DNA of 64,000 nt from Limnanthes douglasii subsp. nivea. Its lineage: Eukaryota; Streptophyta; Magnoliopsida; Brassicales; Limnanthaceae. A model generated the notes under the pieces. That model searched no databases. It saw only the letters and a program-made list of their open reading frames with translations, and had not been told where the DNA came from. Shown piece after piece: positions 22,892 through 34,252 of this stretch. The stretch is from NCBI GenBank assembly GCA_036936605.1, contig JAUPFV010000003.1, positions 80,088,273-80,152,272 on the forward strand, in the 5' to 3' direction. A program made the position numbers and the translations under genes. Positions within the stretch are counted from its first letter, which is position 1; each line of letters begins with the position of its first letter.

Positions 22892-24972
22892 TTAGTTATT
22901 GGTATCCCCGATACCCGCAGATTTATTAGCCTGCAATGCTTCTCCAACCAAATTTCCCAAACTCCCATTAGATCCTACAGATCCATTTTGATGATTATCT
23001 CCTCCAATGATGTTTCTTGAGCTACTACTGTTTACAGAATCCATAAACCCTTGACGAGCATGGATATCAATATCTCCTCCTGGAAAAGTGAAGTTATAAG
23101 GTTTATATCCTGTCGAAGAAGAAGAAGAGCAGATAAATTCATTTAGCTTCTTCGAATGGAAAGAGCTTGCGGCTGACACGAGTTGAGTAGGTTGTTGGGG
23201 TAGCGGCCTAGACATGTACGGTGAGCCAAAATTCCATGAATAATCTAGTGGGTGATACTCCCCATTTGAATGCATATTGTTGGTGCCGGCACTTTGCATT
23301 GACAAAACTGAAGCAGAGCTGGGGGTTAGTAGATGCTCGAATGTGGACGTTCCGGTAGAATTTTGAATCTTCAGCATAGGGTTCAGATCCCGAAAAGATG
23401 ATATATGCGAAGCAGCAACCTGGGAGGCCATGCCATTATTGTTCAGTCCGTACAAATATTTCCTTACTGTACGCTCTCGCGCAAGAGTATTGCATACCAC
23501 TCTGTGGCTGTTGAAGCTATCAAGCCTGCCAAAGTATAAACAAACATCCCCGTTAAACATTCGATTAATATTAGAAAAATCTGGATGTAAATTTATTAAA
23601 AATGATTTTTAATAATAATAACTGACTATTAATTTCAGCAAATATAATAATTATGACCATGTAGTTGTTATTTCTAGTAAATGCACACAAGTCAAAATAC
23701 TTATGACATGATGAAACATTAAATAAATAAAGTATATGTTCAATTAATTAAACATTAGTTTAGCCGGAACCGGAAACTTAAAGATGAAAAATGACTTCCT
23801 CAAAGAAGAAAGTTTTATTTTATTTGAGAACTGAAAAATAGTTGAGTGAGCAATCAAGAAGTAAATAAGATTGAGTGATGAGTTACCTAGCAAAGATGGT
23901 GTTGCATTCACATGTGTATTGTTTAGTTCCACAAATCTTAGTATGAGCTTTCAAGTCAGATTCAAGTCCATATTTTTTGTGACACCTATCACAATTCCAC
24001 CTTTTTTCTCCATGTTTCCGGGAGTAATGCTTCTTGACTGCGGTCAGATCCCCAAGAGCCCTAGAAGGGTCATGGTGGACACAGGTAGATTCGGGACACA
24101 CGTAGACCTTTTTCCCCACATCGTCTGTACGGTCTCTCTTGAGTGTGTATGGCAGGTTGTGCCCTTTCTTGTGGAGTTCGAGGTTTTGTGGCCTTAGGAA
24201 ACCCTTGTTGCAAACTCCGCAGAAGACTTTCTTAGTTGTAGCCAGCCCCATTGGGGATAAAGCAATCACCTTTGAGCCCGGTTCTGTTTTTTTATCAAAA
24301 GAAAATGAAAAAGAAAATGATATGAAGTACCTCTTCATGTATATCTAATAGAAGTAAAACCCTAATAACATGAAGTACCATTCCGTGAGGTTTATCGTCT
24401 CAGTTCAATAGTAATTAAAATTAATATATTAAAAATATGAGAATATAAACTAAAAATATTAAACAAATAAAGATCACATGTAGTGTAACATTCATTATTA
24501 TTATTAATGAGGCTATATATTGCAAAACTATTAGATACTTCTTTCCAAAATTAATTGTTACGGTCTTTTATTTGCATGCTTCGTCATCTACAAGAGTCTA
24601 GATTTAATCTCATATACCGTTAGAATCAATATTCAGACCCAATTTATACCCCGATACGAATACGATAAAAATAACCTTATAATATTTGTTTGGACAAAGT
24701 TTATTAAACCGGAACCGAACGAATCATAAATAACAGCTTTATTTTTATGTTGTCAAATGACAATAGAATAAAAACAAGGATATCGGGTTAGAATTGTAGG
24801 CTTTCTATGTCATTAAGTTTTGAAAGACAAGGCGTAATTAAAGAAAGGGTTTACGTGGAGTTCCGGCTGGCTTTCTTTTTCTTTTGGTTTGATCAATCAG
24901 CTTCTTCTCCTCAACTCCTCCTCGTGCAGCAGCACCCATGGACAGCCAAAGAGATGATCCTCCACCAACCAT
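22892..24972 (-). CDS. INDETERMINATE-DOMAIN (IDD) C2H2 zinc-finger transcription factor
   Basis: Three exons: 24,972-24,855, 24,283-23,887 and 23,525-22,892, all with GT-AG introns, giving 382 residues. The basic stretch KRKRK (residues 30-34) is a likely nuclear signal. The ID domain covers about residues 44-183 and has four fingers: C61/C64/H77/H81, C102/C107/H125/H130, C137/C140/H153/C157 and C164/C166/H179/C183. It includes the family hallmark VCPESTCVHHDPSRALGDLT. Splice sites at codons 40 and 172 fit the IDD pattern; the second splits ..IFA[R]LDSFNSHR... IDD proteins bind DNA in the nucleus and act in development and metabolism. Residues 184-382 are Ser/Asn-rich; I do not see the two short C-terminal motifs common in the family (the MSATALLQ type and the TRDFLG type). 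Finger 3 has GLESDL where QSDW is usual, so this is a divergent member. The promoter and 5' half are duplicated in inverted orientation at 7,637-9,080. Confidence 0.92.
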
Positions 24973-25379
24973 TTTCTTACTTTTCTTTTTGTGATTTGTT
25001 TGTTTCTTTCACATTCAACACAAAAGCAAAAGAGAAAGCTATACGCTCTTTATATAGATAGTAGTTGGTAAGACAAGATTGATTGTACACTTTTCCAAAA
25101 AATACTATCTCATTTACTACGTGCATGCTTGGAGTTAGAATTGCCTTTTTAGGTATTTTTAAAGCTCAGTCTTGATAGCTATGTGACTTTTTATGTATGT
25201 GCAAAATCTACTAGTTGAGTACCTATATTATTTGATGTTTTATAAAGATATAACTCCTGTAAAATTTACATCACTTTAAAACACAATATTTATATGAGTG
25301 AATAAAAAATAATCTAAATTGAAATGAAATGAAAACACATTGATACATAAAATAAAATAGGATTAAATATAAATATATT
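23936..25379 (-). repeat. Right arm of the 1,444-bp IDD inverted repeat
   Basis: Partner of 7,637-9,080. It contains the promoter, exon 1, intron 1 and exon 2 as far as codon 155 of the intact gene. Inside it no mismatch was found in the stretches compared; just beyond it, from 25,380, similarity to the left side falls to about 80%. Confidence 0.9.
25049..25056 (-). promoter_or_regulatory. TATA box of the intact IDD gene
   Basis: TATATAAA in minus orientation, 77 bp upstream of the start codon at 24,972. No other promoter element is called. Confidence 0.65.
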
Positions 25380-25680
25380 GATAATATATAAAACATAAAT
25401 ATATAGATTTGACTTTTATCCGGGTTTTCCGGCTTTTGAGTTATTTGTATAATATTTATTGTATTTTAAAGTTGTTACTCATTTATTGAATTTAATTATG
25501 TTTTATAATAAATATAACATGGGAGAATAAGTTTGAAGAGTATATTTGCTTTTATTGGTTATGGATACACTCTTGCCGCTTCTACTTGTCAATCTTTATA
25601 TAAGGCTATATATTTCTGGTTTCATAGTCTTGGATGTTTTGTAATGAAAATTGTTTGATGGAAGATCCAACTTACTTAAA
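25380..25680. repeat. LTR-like flank, outer part of the right inverted arm
   Basis: Reverse complement aligns to 7,321-7,636 at roughly 80%. Similarity ends near 25,680, where copia I starts. On the left the same element is followed outward by copia RNase H; that part is missing here. Confidence 0.6.
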
Positions 25681-25699
25681 CAATTATAAATGACTATAT

Positions 25700-27735
25700 A
25701 GAGAAAAATAACCACTTGTTTACAGTTTATCTAAACCAAAAAATTCAGTTATGGGTGTTACATGAAAATGAGCTATCCTTCTCGTTGAGTCATGTTTATT
25801 GTTTTAATAGAAATACTCTTCCTAGTTTATCATTAAAGGAGAAGTTATTTTGTGATGATTGTTAATTGGTCAAATAAAAATATTTTATTTATTCTTGTTC
25901 TTTACAACATTCAAATAATGTCTTCGATTAAATTCACTCATATTTATGGGGACCAGCATCGATCGACTACTAATTGGGCTATACAAGCTATATTTTATTT
26001 TTGGATGATCATACAAGATTCATTTTGTTGTATCCTTCGAAAAACAATAGTGACTCCTTACAAGTTTTTAAATATTTTCAAACACTAGTTGAAAAAATAA
26101 ATATAACAAGAAAAAAACTCAATTTGACGGGAGAGGTGATTTTAGGTCTTTCGTGTCAATAGCTAAAGAGTCATGTACACAAATCAGAATAGCATAACCC
26201 AAATTATCCTTTTCTAAGAACTTTTGGGTGTACTTGTTTTCGTGTTTAAGCCTCTATGAATCGCATAAATTTCAATTCTATTGTGTCAAATGTGTGTTCT
26301 CAGGCTATAATCATGTGTACAAAAGGGTATAAATGTCTTACTCCTACTCGTATCGCTTATGTTTCAAGAAATATAGTTTTCAATGAGGACGAATTTATTT
26401 ATTCTTAAGGTTTCTTTAACTCTAAGGTTTCTGAAAATGTGTCTAAGCCTTCTTAGTTACACAAGATTCGAAGTCAATGTCTTACATGTAGTTTTCCTAA
26501 TCTGGAAGAGTTAATTTCAGGCTTTCTATCAGGGGAAACCTTGTGACTTACTACAACACAATTCTCTACCAAGACAACAACAACAATAGAATTTTCTACC
26601 ACAAACACATAATTTTGACACACAAAGACATATATCATACACCCACCCACCAAATAATGAAAAAGATGTACACATGAAAAATATTTGGCTACATACATTC
26701 AATATACACATACAACAAACATAAAAAATTCCATAGCATTCTTAATCATAAATGTACCTTTTTCTAACCAAATCATATCACCCAAACACATACGCTCTAA
26801 ACATCTATCCTATAAAAACTAGAGGAAAGGTAAACATCTTTGAACTTAAAGTTATATACTCGTCCAACAACATTTTTTCTACTTGTTTGGGTAATGAGCC
26901 TACAAATTTTCTGAGACTTCTATTGTTCATAATTGAGCTTACACTATGAAGGTGGAGTATATTTCTCATTTAGATAATAATACTTTGTCACTGGTTCATT
27001 GATATATAAGCTAAAATAAAATCATTATGTCTCTATTAAGCACTATAAGGTTAGACGTGTGGCTAATGGATTTCACCAGACACCTGGTATTGGTTTTAGT
27101 GAGACTTTTTGTCCAGTAAATAAAGTTTCTACAATCATTCTTATTCTAACTTTAGCTGTTTAAATATTTGGGATGTGAGACAACTCTATATTAACAATGG
27201 TTGTTAAATAGTGGGATTACTAACCATATTTTTATGGAAAAACCAGAAGATTTTGTATATCCCAAGAAACCATCTTATATTTGTAATATATAAAAAAAAT
27301 TATGGAATGAATTAGGTTCCATATCTTTAGTACTTTAAGCTAAACGACGCATTATTTATATGGGGTTTTATGAACGCTATATCTAAATTCTCGATATTAT
27401 TTTATGACAATAAACAACTGGTTATCATTCGACTGGTTTACATAAATGAAATAATTTTCACTCGTAATGTACCATCCTATATGAATAATTTCATTTGGAG
27501 AGTCAATTCTACTTTTTTCTCTCAAAGACATGGTTGTTTATGATTGTTTCTAGGTATTAAAGTCTACCATGATGACACTGGTTTTTATCTAACTCAGACT
27601 AAATATGCTGAAGACTTACATGACAGGGAATATATTTCCACTATAAACCATACTCTACTCAAATGGGTAGTAAAAATTTAATATTTCAGTCTAATGATAC
27701 ATTCCTTTTGTGACGTCCTCGTGTAAAAATTACAT
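25700..27735 (+). mobile_element. Ty1/copia element I, decayed
   Basis: Plus-strand remnant with integrase zinc finger and core (GYTSYILFLDDHTRFILLYP near 25,975-26,040, then FKYFQTLVEK), the pre-RT region (KTRGKVNIFELKVIYSSNN near 26,815) and RT (VRRVANGFHQTPGIGFSETF-like stretch near 27,050). The RT catalytic box has decayed to VYINEIIFT near 27,440, losing both Asp. Same family as copia C and D. LTRs and gag are missing; the 3' end is cut by gypsy J at about 27,735. Confidence 0.8.
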
Positions 27736-28300
27736 TTATGGTAGGATGACTAAGTGGTCAGTAAAGTTTGGACATTTTGATATCACTTTTGTCCTCGAAC
27801 GGCTATCAAGGCTCAAGCTTTAGCTGATTTTCTCGTTGAATTTCATTTAAGCAGATCAGACAATGAAACAAATGAAGAGGTTTTTCCAAAATATTCAATT
27901 TTGCAGGTTCGAACTGATGATGGTTCCAGTATTTTGGGATCTAGTGCAGGAGTCCAGTTGGTTTCTTCTTCTGGGGAGGAAATATTTCAGCTATTAAATT
28001 TTAGTTTCATGCATCGAATAATGAGGTTGAGTATGAAGTTTTGTTTGTTGTTTTAAAGCTTACATATATTTGTGGGGAAATTACAGTTTGTTTGGAAACA
28101 TATTCAAAATTAGTAGCAAATCATATGGGAGGAAGGATCATTTAATTTTGTATTTTCGTGAGCATCAAAATTTTGTATGATTTTAGAGCTTATTAATCGA
28201 GGAGATAATAAATTTGCTCATTATTTGGCAGCAATTTCTTATACAGAAGAGTGTTCTTGGATATTGGTACAACAGAGTCCCTTAATTTAACACACTCATA
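27736..28300 (+). pseudogene. RNase H of gypsy J
   Basis: Starts at the block MTKWSVKFGHFDITF, then AKIKAQALADFLVEFH-like sequence and the RNase H core. It is closely similar to 2,401-2,634 of gypsy A. Frames are broken by stops. Confidence 0.75.
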
Positions 28301-28379
28301 GCAATGTAAATATGCTGAGAAGGTATTTGACACACCAGATGTGAAACAAGCTGATTGGAGAACTGATATCCTTAATGTT

Positions 28380-29583
28380 TTACTAAGAGGAACGTTACCT
28401 CAATATGTATAGTTGGCTAAACAATTAAGGTATAACGCTCATTGTTATGTTGTATTGATGAGGTGTTAAAAAAGAAATTTTTGAGTATCCATTGTTGTGT
28501 TGTTTGGGTAAGCAAAAATCTCAGGATATTTTTTCTAAGTTGCATGATGGTCTGGGTTCACCACACCGTGGTTTCAATTCTTTAACACGTCGAGTTTGGT
28601 TGGCATGGTATTATTGGCCTTCAATTATAAATGATGCCAAAGTTTTGCTTGAGGCTGTGATACTTGTCAGCGATTTGCTAATTCTATTCACAAACCAACA
28701 GTCCTACTTATGCCTATTTGAGAGGCTATCTCTTTTGACGGATTGGGAATAAACTTGGTAGGACCATTACCTATGGCTTTTGGAGGACATAAAATGATCA
28801 TTATGGAAATGGATTACTTTTCGAAGTGGGTAGAAGCTGAACCATTATCTGGAACAAAATCCAATGATGTTATTAAGTTCATTATGAATAATATATGATG
28901 TCGCTTTGGTGTGCCTCGAAAAATCACCTTAGATAATGGTCCTCAATTCAATAACAGAGAAATGATTTCTTTTTGCGCTTCAAGGGGAATAGTATAGTGT
29001 TTTCTACACATTTTCATCCCTAAGAAAATGGTCAAGTACAAATGACCAATAGATCTATTTGGGAGGGTTTGAAGAATAATTAAGGAGGTCATGCAGGAAA
29101 ATCTCCTAATTATTTGCAATAGATGTTATGGGCTTATCGTACAACTCACAAAAAGGCTATTGAAGAAACACATTTTTCCTTGGTGTATTGTATGGATGTT
29201 GTTAGTCCTGTATAATATACTTTACCTTCTTATAAAGTACTTCATTATCGTGAAGAGGTAAATGAATAGGCAAATAGAACAGAACTAGACTTGATTGAAG
29301 AAAAAAGAGTTATAACTCATTTGAATATGATATATTATCAGACTCTGATGAGGATTCAATATAATTCAAAGGTGAGAAGAATGGATTTTAAAGCAGGTGA
29401 CAAAGTCTTAAGAAAGGTATTCCTCTATACAAAGGCTAAACGACTTAGAAAGATGGCCCCGAATTGGGAGGCTATTTATATGATTATGGAAAGAATAAAG
29501 TCGGGTACGTATCGCCTTTGTGATGAGCATGGGAGGATGCTTCAACATCCTTGGAATATAGAACACCTGAAGCTATATTAGGA
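28380..29583 (+). pseudogene. Integrase of gypsy J
   Basis: H2C2 block region (HDGLGSPHRGFNSLTRRVW, YYWPSI) at about 28,540-28,630, core with Asp in MEMDYFSKWVEA and in TLDNGPQF, then the C-terminal segment at 29,291-29,581 (DFKAGDKVLRKVFLYTK, HPWNIEHLKLY). At the catalytic Glu position the sequence reads GQVQMTNRS, so the Glu is lost. Stops also interrupt the frame. The C-terminal 96 codons are open. Confidence 0.85.
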
Positions 29584-30239
29584 ATAATATCTTATTTTTA
29601 AAGTTTTTGAATAATTGACAGACTATTTCCTACCCTGTTGGTCCAGTGAGGTTTTAATGAGGTGTTATGCAAATATTCAGAGATATTAATAAAAGTCTTT
29701 TTTGGCCAATGGTTGTTTTACATATAAGTATTTCAATAATTGTGGTAACTTGTCAAAGACTGATCATCTTTGAAGTTGTTGACCAAGAGTAACAAATCTG
29801 AAGTGTTATACGTTTATCTTCAACATGTTTTGAAAAAACAACCATATTTGAGGTTCTACATTGTCTAAACGTATTGTTTATATTCAAGATACCACGTTCT
29901 CTAAATGAACTACTTATATTCGAGGTGCTACATTTTTTAATTGCACTAATTTTATTGAAAGTGTTAGCATTCTTTAAACACACTAGCTGTTTTTTGGATA
30001 GTCACATTTTCTAAGAGCACTATTATTATTTGATAAATTTCAAATTTATTTGTGACATGTGTTGGAATTCAAAGTGATAATGACTTGCTCATTATATTAT
30101 AAGTTTTGATGATAAGGAAAATAAATTTAGAGAAATAAAAAGTATTAGTTCATTAAAATTAATTTGATCTTACAAAAAGATGTTTGAATGCTAAAAAGCT
30201 AGATATTCACAAAAACAAGTCATCACACAACATCGGATG
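29584..30239. other. Spacer of gypsy J between integrase and antisense ORF
   Basis: Non-coding region after the integrase stop. It contains repeated short words around CGAGGT/GAGGTTCTACATT and ACATTTTCTAA (about 29,830-30,020), perhaps decayed minisatellite. No gene is seen. Confidence 0.4.
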
Positions 30240-33200
30240 ACTTGGACAAAAAAGAAAAGCAACCATTATTTTTCTTCGGAGTTCGCTTCGAAATAATCTC
30301 ATTGTTCACTATCATTTTCTTCTCATTCCGTCTCTTCGAATGAAGCAGTAGGGAGAACATCAAAGGTATCGTTGGGTCAGTTGTCTATGGGGATTATTTC
30401 CCATAAGCTTGAAAATTTTACCTCTGGGAATAATGCATGAATTTCACGAAGCAAATTAATTGATTTTCGCCTCTCATCATTTCTTATTGAAGCTAGTGTG
30501 TCTTTTCCACACTCAGTCTTAGCAGTTTCCACAAACAACTTCTTCTTTTTTTCTTGAGTCTCGTCTTGAGATCAACTATGTCATTTGTTACCTTGTTCTT
30601 TTCTTTCTCGCTCTGATTTAAAGATTCTTGAAGAGTGGACTATTTTTGTTGCTCTTCGGATAATTCCTTTGCATACTTGGTCTTAAGATCATCCATCTCA
30701 CCTTGATGAGAAATCATGAGTTTTTTTCGTTTGTTGATCATATACAGACCGAAGATAACATTGGATTTGGATGACTCTATGAACATATTGCGACCTGTCA
30801 ACTTGGAATACATGAAATTGGTCCTCAAGTTATTTTTCAAATATCTCTCTCATTATTTTATATGCAACAACATCATTTTTATATCAAACCATTTCTTTAC
30901 CCATGTATTTTAAATGGTTTCGAGAAAAATTCACTTATGTGCATAGTTTTTTAGCTGTTGCTTCAAGTTTGGAAAAAGGTTTCGCTGCAAGTAAATTTCT
31001 TTGGATAGCTCTTGAATATGGATAAACCTTTGATTATTTTAAATCATAGAGAAAATGAGGAAGCTGGGGAAGAATATGAAGAAGGTGGGGGATTATTTGA
31101 ATTCAAGAGTTCATGTAAAAAAGAGGATCAGTAACCTGGTGGCCAATATGTTGAAGCTGTTCCAATATTTGTTAAACCCATGGATCCATATCCTTATAGA
31201 GAGCTTGAAGCTCGTCTTCACTAATGGTATCATTAGAAAAAAGGTGTTCATTTCCTTGGTAATCTTCCGCTTTGATGCCTCTTTGATTGTCTTCAATTGT
31301 AATTATTCCTCGATGACTTTCTGTTGCAGTGTTTCGAGCCTCGGTAGAAGTAACTTCAGAGATATTTTTTACAGAGTTCTTCTCTACCCTTGCAGCAGGT
31401 GAAGTTTTCAAGGTGTTATTTTTCTTTGGGGTGGTAGTCTTCTTCATTAAAGAGGTTGTTTCCCTTTTCGTCTTACTTTTTTTTTATTTTATGGTTTTTG
31501 TTTCATTGAAGGGCTAGCACCAAATGTACTAGCTTTTTTTTCTTTTTCTTTTGATAATTTGTAAGAAGATGGCTTTCAGATTTGTTTCACACATGTAAAA
31601 TAATCTCGTTTTCAGGTGCTAACAGTCTCTTCACAACAAGGTTTGGGTTTGGTGGGTCCATTAAATTTTCAGGAAGGTCGACGCCCAAGAAGATCCTCCA
31701 TAGATGACTATTGATAAAATTGATGGGTTGAAAAGTTGAGTGGAACCCATTTTCCCATTCATTCTCTACCCAAGTGGCTACTTGAGAAAAAATATATTTT
31801 GCATCCTCTTTACGACTATTATACCTCTTCAAAATTTCTAAGAACAAGAGCAATACATATGAAATTTTTTATTTAAGGTATAAAAAATAAAAAGAGGTAA
31901 AGATGAGAAAAATTATTGTTGCTTCTCCAAACAAGGTTAAGTTTGGAAGCGTTCTCCTCGGATATCGGTTTACCATTCTCCCAAGCTGCTGGTATAAAGA
32001 CAAATTTTTACTTCCATAACTTGTCAGCTTCAAGAAATTCGTCGATTAATTTGAAGTCATCAACGAGGGATAGGCAGTAAAAGGGCAGTGCTGACCCTTC
32101 AAAAGTCCATTCATAGCAAGCAAATCTTTGATGAACAGAGGGGTTTGGCTTCATGTAGAAGCCATAATAATTTACAGGAGTGTGAACCACAAATTTGGTA
32201 TCGCTTGTATAGGGTAGAGGTATAAAATTTCAAACTATTCCACTATCATCAGATCTAGTGGGAATCGAAGACACCAGTTGACGATCTTATGATAGAACAC
32301 AAATTCATCTGATGCATAATTTAGTGGAGTATCCCCCTCCTTTGGAAGTTGAAGTGTAATATTATCTACATTCGAAATTTCTTCTTCAAATGATCAGCTT
32401 AAGCTTCGTTATAATAAATATATGACACATTTTTTAGCGCCCTAATGTATTTGGGGAGAAGTGGTTTTAATTTTACACTGATTGAGGCACCAACGTCCTC
32501 GGGAATCTCAACTAGAGCTTTATTTTTCTTTCTTCTTCTTTCTGGTACTCCTTGTTTCGAGGAAATATCTTCTCTGTCAGATGTAACATCACTTCCTTTG
32601 GCCTCAATATTTGAGTGAGTCGCTTCCGAATCATTTTCTTCCTCGGATGCTACGTCTATGAGCCGAAGACGATTTTAGGTTGAGATTGGGTTTTCCTCTT
32701 AGGTGTGCGAGGGAGTTTGTTGAAACTCTATGATGGTCTCAGCAATCTCCCTCAGGGTAGGAGATGATGGTGTAGGGTTATTGGTTATATTTTATAAAGA
32801 TGTGTTCCCTTCAAAATCTCTCATAGCTACAAAAGTCTTCTTTTTACGCAAAAAGTACGAGACAGATGAAATCCTGGTTTAATATGGTGATTTACCTTGC
32901 ATGAAGTTTGATGATGATTACAATCGATAAATGGTGTAGTTTCTTCTGGACTTCTTTGATTAGATGAGGTTGACGTTGTTTTACGATTCTTTTACGGGGG
33001 AACACACGAAGACACTGGAGAGGAATTTCGTAGCGTTGATTGCAAAGAATTTGTTGATAAAAGTTGTTGAAATTATGGGATTGATGAACTTGGAAACGCA
33101 ATGGGACTTTGATTTGGGTTGAAATTACCGTAAAATATGGGCTGAGTAGAGAATCGAGGATAATTTCTTAACAATCTTGCAGGGTTATACTCAGCAGCCC

Positions 33201-33267
33201 TTTCGATGATATAAAAATAATCGTAAACGTCAAAAACTGGTTTTTTGGTTTTTTGAGATTTTCTCAT
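30240..33267 (-). pseudogene. Antisense ORF of gypsy J
   Basis: Minus-strand reading opposite to pol, between integrase and 3' LTR. Pieces: a start region with DVYDYFYIIERAAEYNPARL (33,073-33,267); YEWTFEGSALPFYCLSLVDD (32,008-32,190); NGFHSTFQPINFINSHLWRI and NPNLVVKRLLAPENE (31,587-31,853); and Glu/Lys-rich likely coiled-coil pieces towards 30,640. Stops and frameshifts separate them. The position and orientation match the antisense ORF known from Tat-clade gypsy elements; its function is unknown. The counterpart in gypsy G is better preserved. Confidence 0.6.
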
Positions 33268-33956
33268 AAACTAAGTTAAAGAAGAATATTAAATTTAGTT
33301 CATAAAGGTTGAAGATTGACTGGAAAGTATGAATATTCTAGAGAAAGTAGCCAAGAGAATTGGTGTTCAGATGAAGGTATCTAAGAATTCACTAGATGAA
33401 TGAGCTTTCTCGCAGTATAAACTATTTGTAAAACAGAAGCAATGAGTGAAAGAAGTATTTATAGAATAAAAAGAAGAGAAATAAGAGTCGAAGAAGTGCA
33501 AGCGGTGTTAAGGTTGATGGGGTAGAATATCAAGCGGGTGTTTGTAGAAGAGATAATGAGACACCTATTAACTGTCAGGCCTAGTGCCCAGTAGATCATC
33601 ACACGCGCTCTATACCATTTTGAATGTTTCTGACCGTTATGAGAAGGCTAACTCATGTTTCTACATATGAATGTTTGAAACTCTAACAAAGGGTTAGTTT
33701 AATTTTGAGGTGAATACGCGTACAAGTTTATTCGAGGATGATAAGTATGAAGTTAAAAAATCATGAAGTTATATACATTCAAAACAGCATTAAGAAATTT
33801 ATACATTCGACGATAATATATGTTGTCAAAATAAATGGAGGGGAATAATTAATTCAAAGCATATTGAATTTCGGGAATGAGCATTTTATGCATATTACAA
33901 TTTCCGATAATAACTAGTTCTTATTTATTATCTTCTATTAGAACTAGGGAGGCTAC

Positions 33957-34252
33957 TGATAAGGATAGAGTTTATTGGGTGCTTAAATGTAATAAACTAA
34001 AGTCTTATATGACAAATTGTATAGTTAAAGGATAGTTTTTGGACTATTTGTCAAGATGGGGGACTGAAGTGTAATTAACCCATTTGTGTAACTAATCCTG
34101 TTACAATAGGTCTGAACGCATATAAATAATGGTTAAGGCTGTGAATAAAGGATACGACATTTTCATTAGTTCTATCTTACTTCCACTTTTACTTTCTCTC
34201 TGTATAATCAAACTATATATTTCTCTCTTAAGAACTAGATTTACATTTAACA
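33957..34252 (+). repeat. 3' LTR of gypsy J
   Basis: A 296-bp LTR with TGATAAGG...CATTTAACA ends, the same length as the LTR at 1,112-1,407 and about 93% identical to its reverse complement. Preceded by a purine-rich AGAACTAGGGAGGCTAC. Confidence 0.85.

Larger units (their letters stand above)
27736..34252 (+). mobile_element. Ty3/gypsy element J, 5'-truncated
   Basis: Plus-strand pol from RNase H through integrase, then a long antisense ORF region, then the 3' LTR at 33,957-34,252. Gag, protease, RT and the 5' LTR are missing. It is the same family as gypsy A (RNase H, antisense ORF start and LTR all match) and has lost the part that A keeps, while keeping the integrase that A lost. The LTR junction with copia DNA at 34,252/34,253 is the same insertion site as in gypsy A (ATGGTAGT next to TGTTAAATG in A's orientation), so A and J descend from one insertion. 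Confidence 0.85.

Noticed and set aside
24807..25061. 84-codon plus-strand frame over the IDD promoter and exon 1
   Set aside because: Shadow of exon 1, leader and TATA region; the same frame occurs in the other arm.
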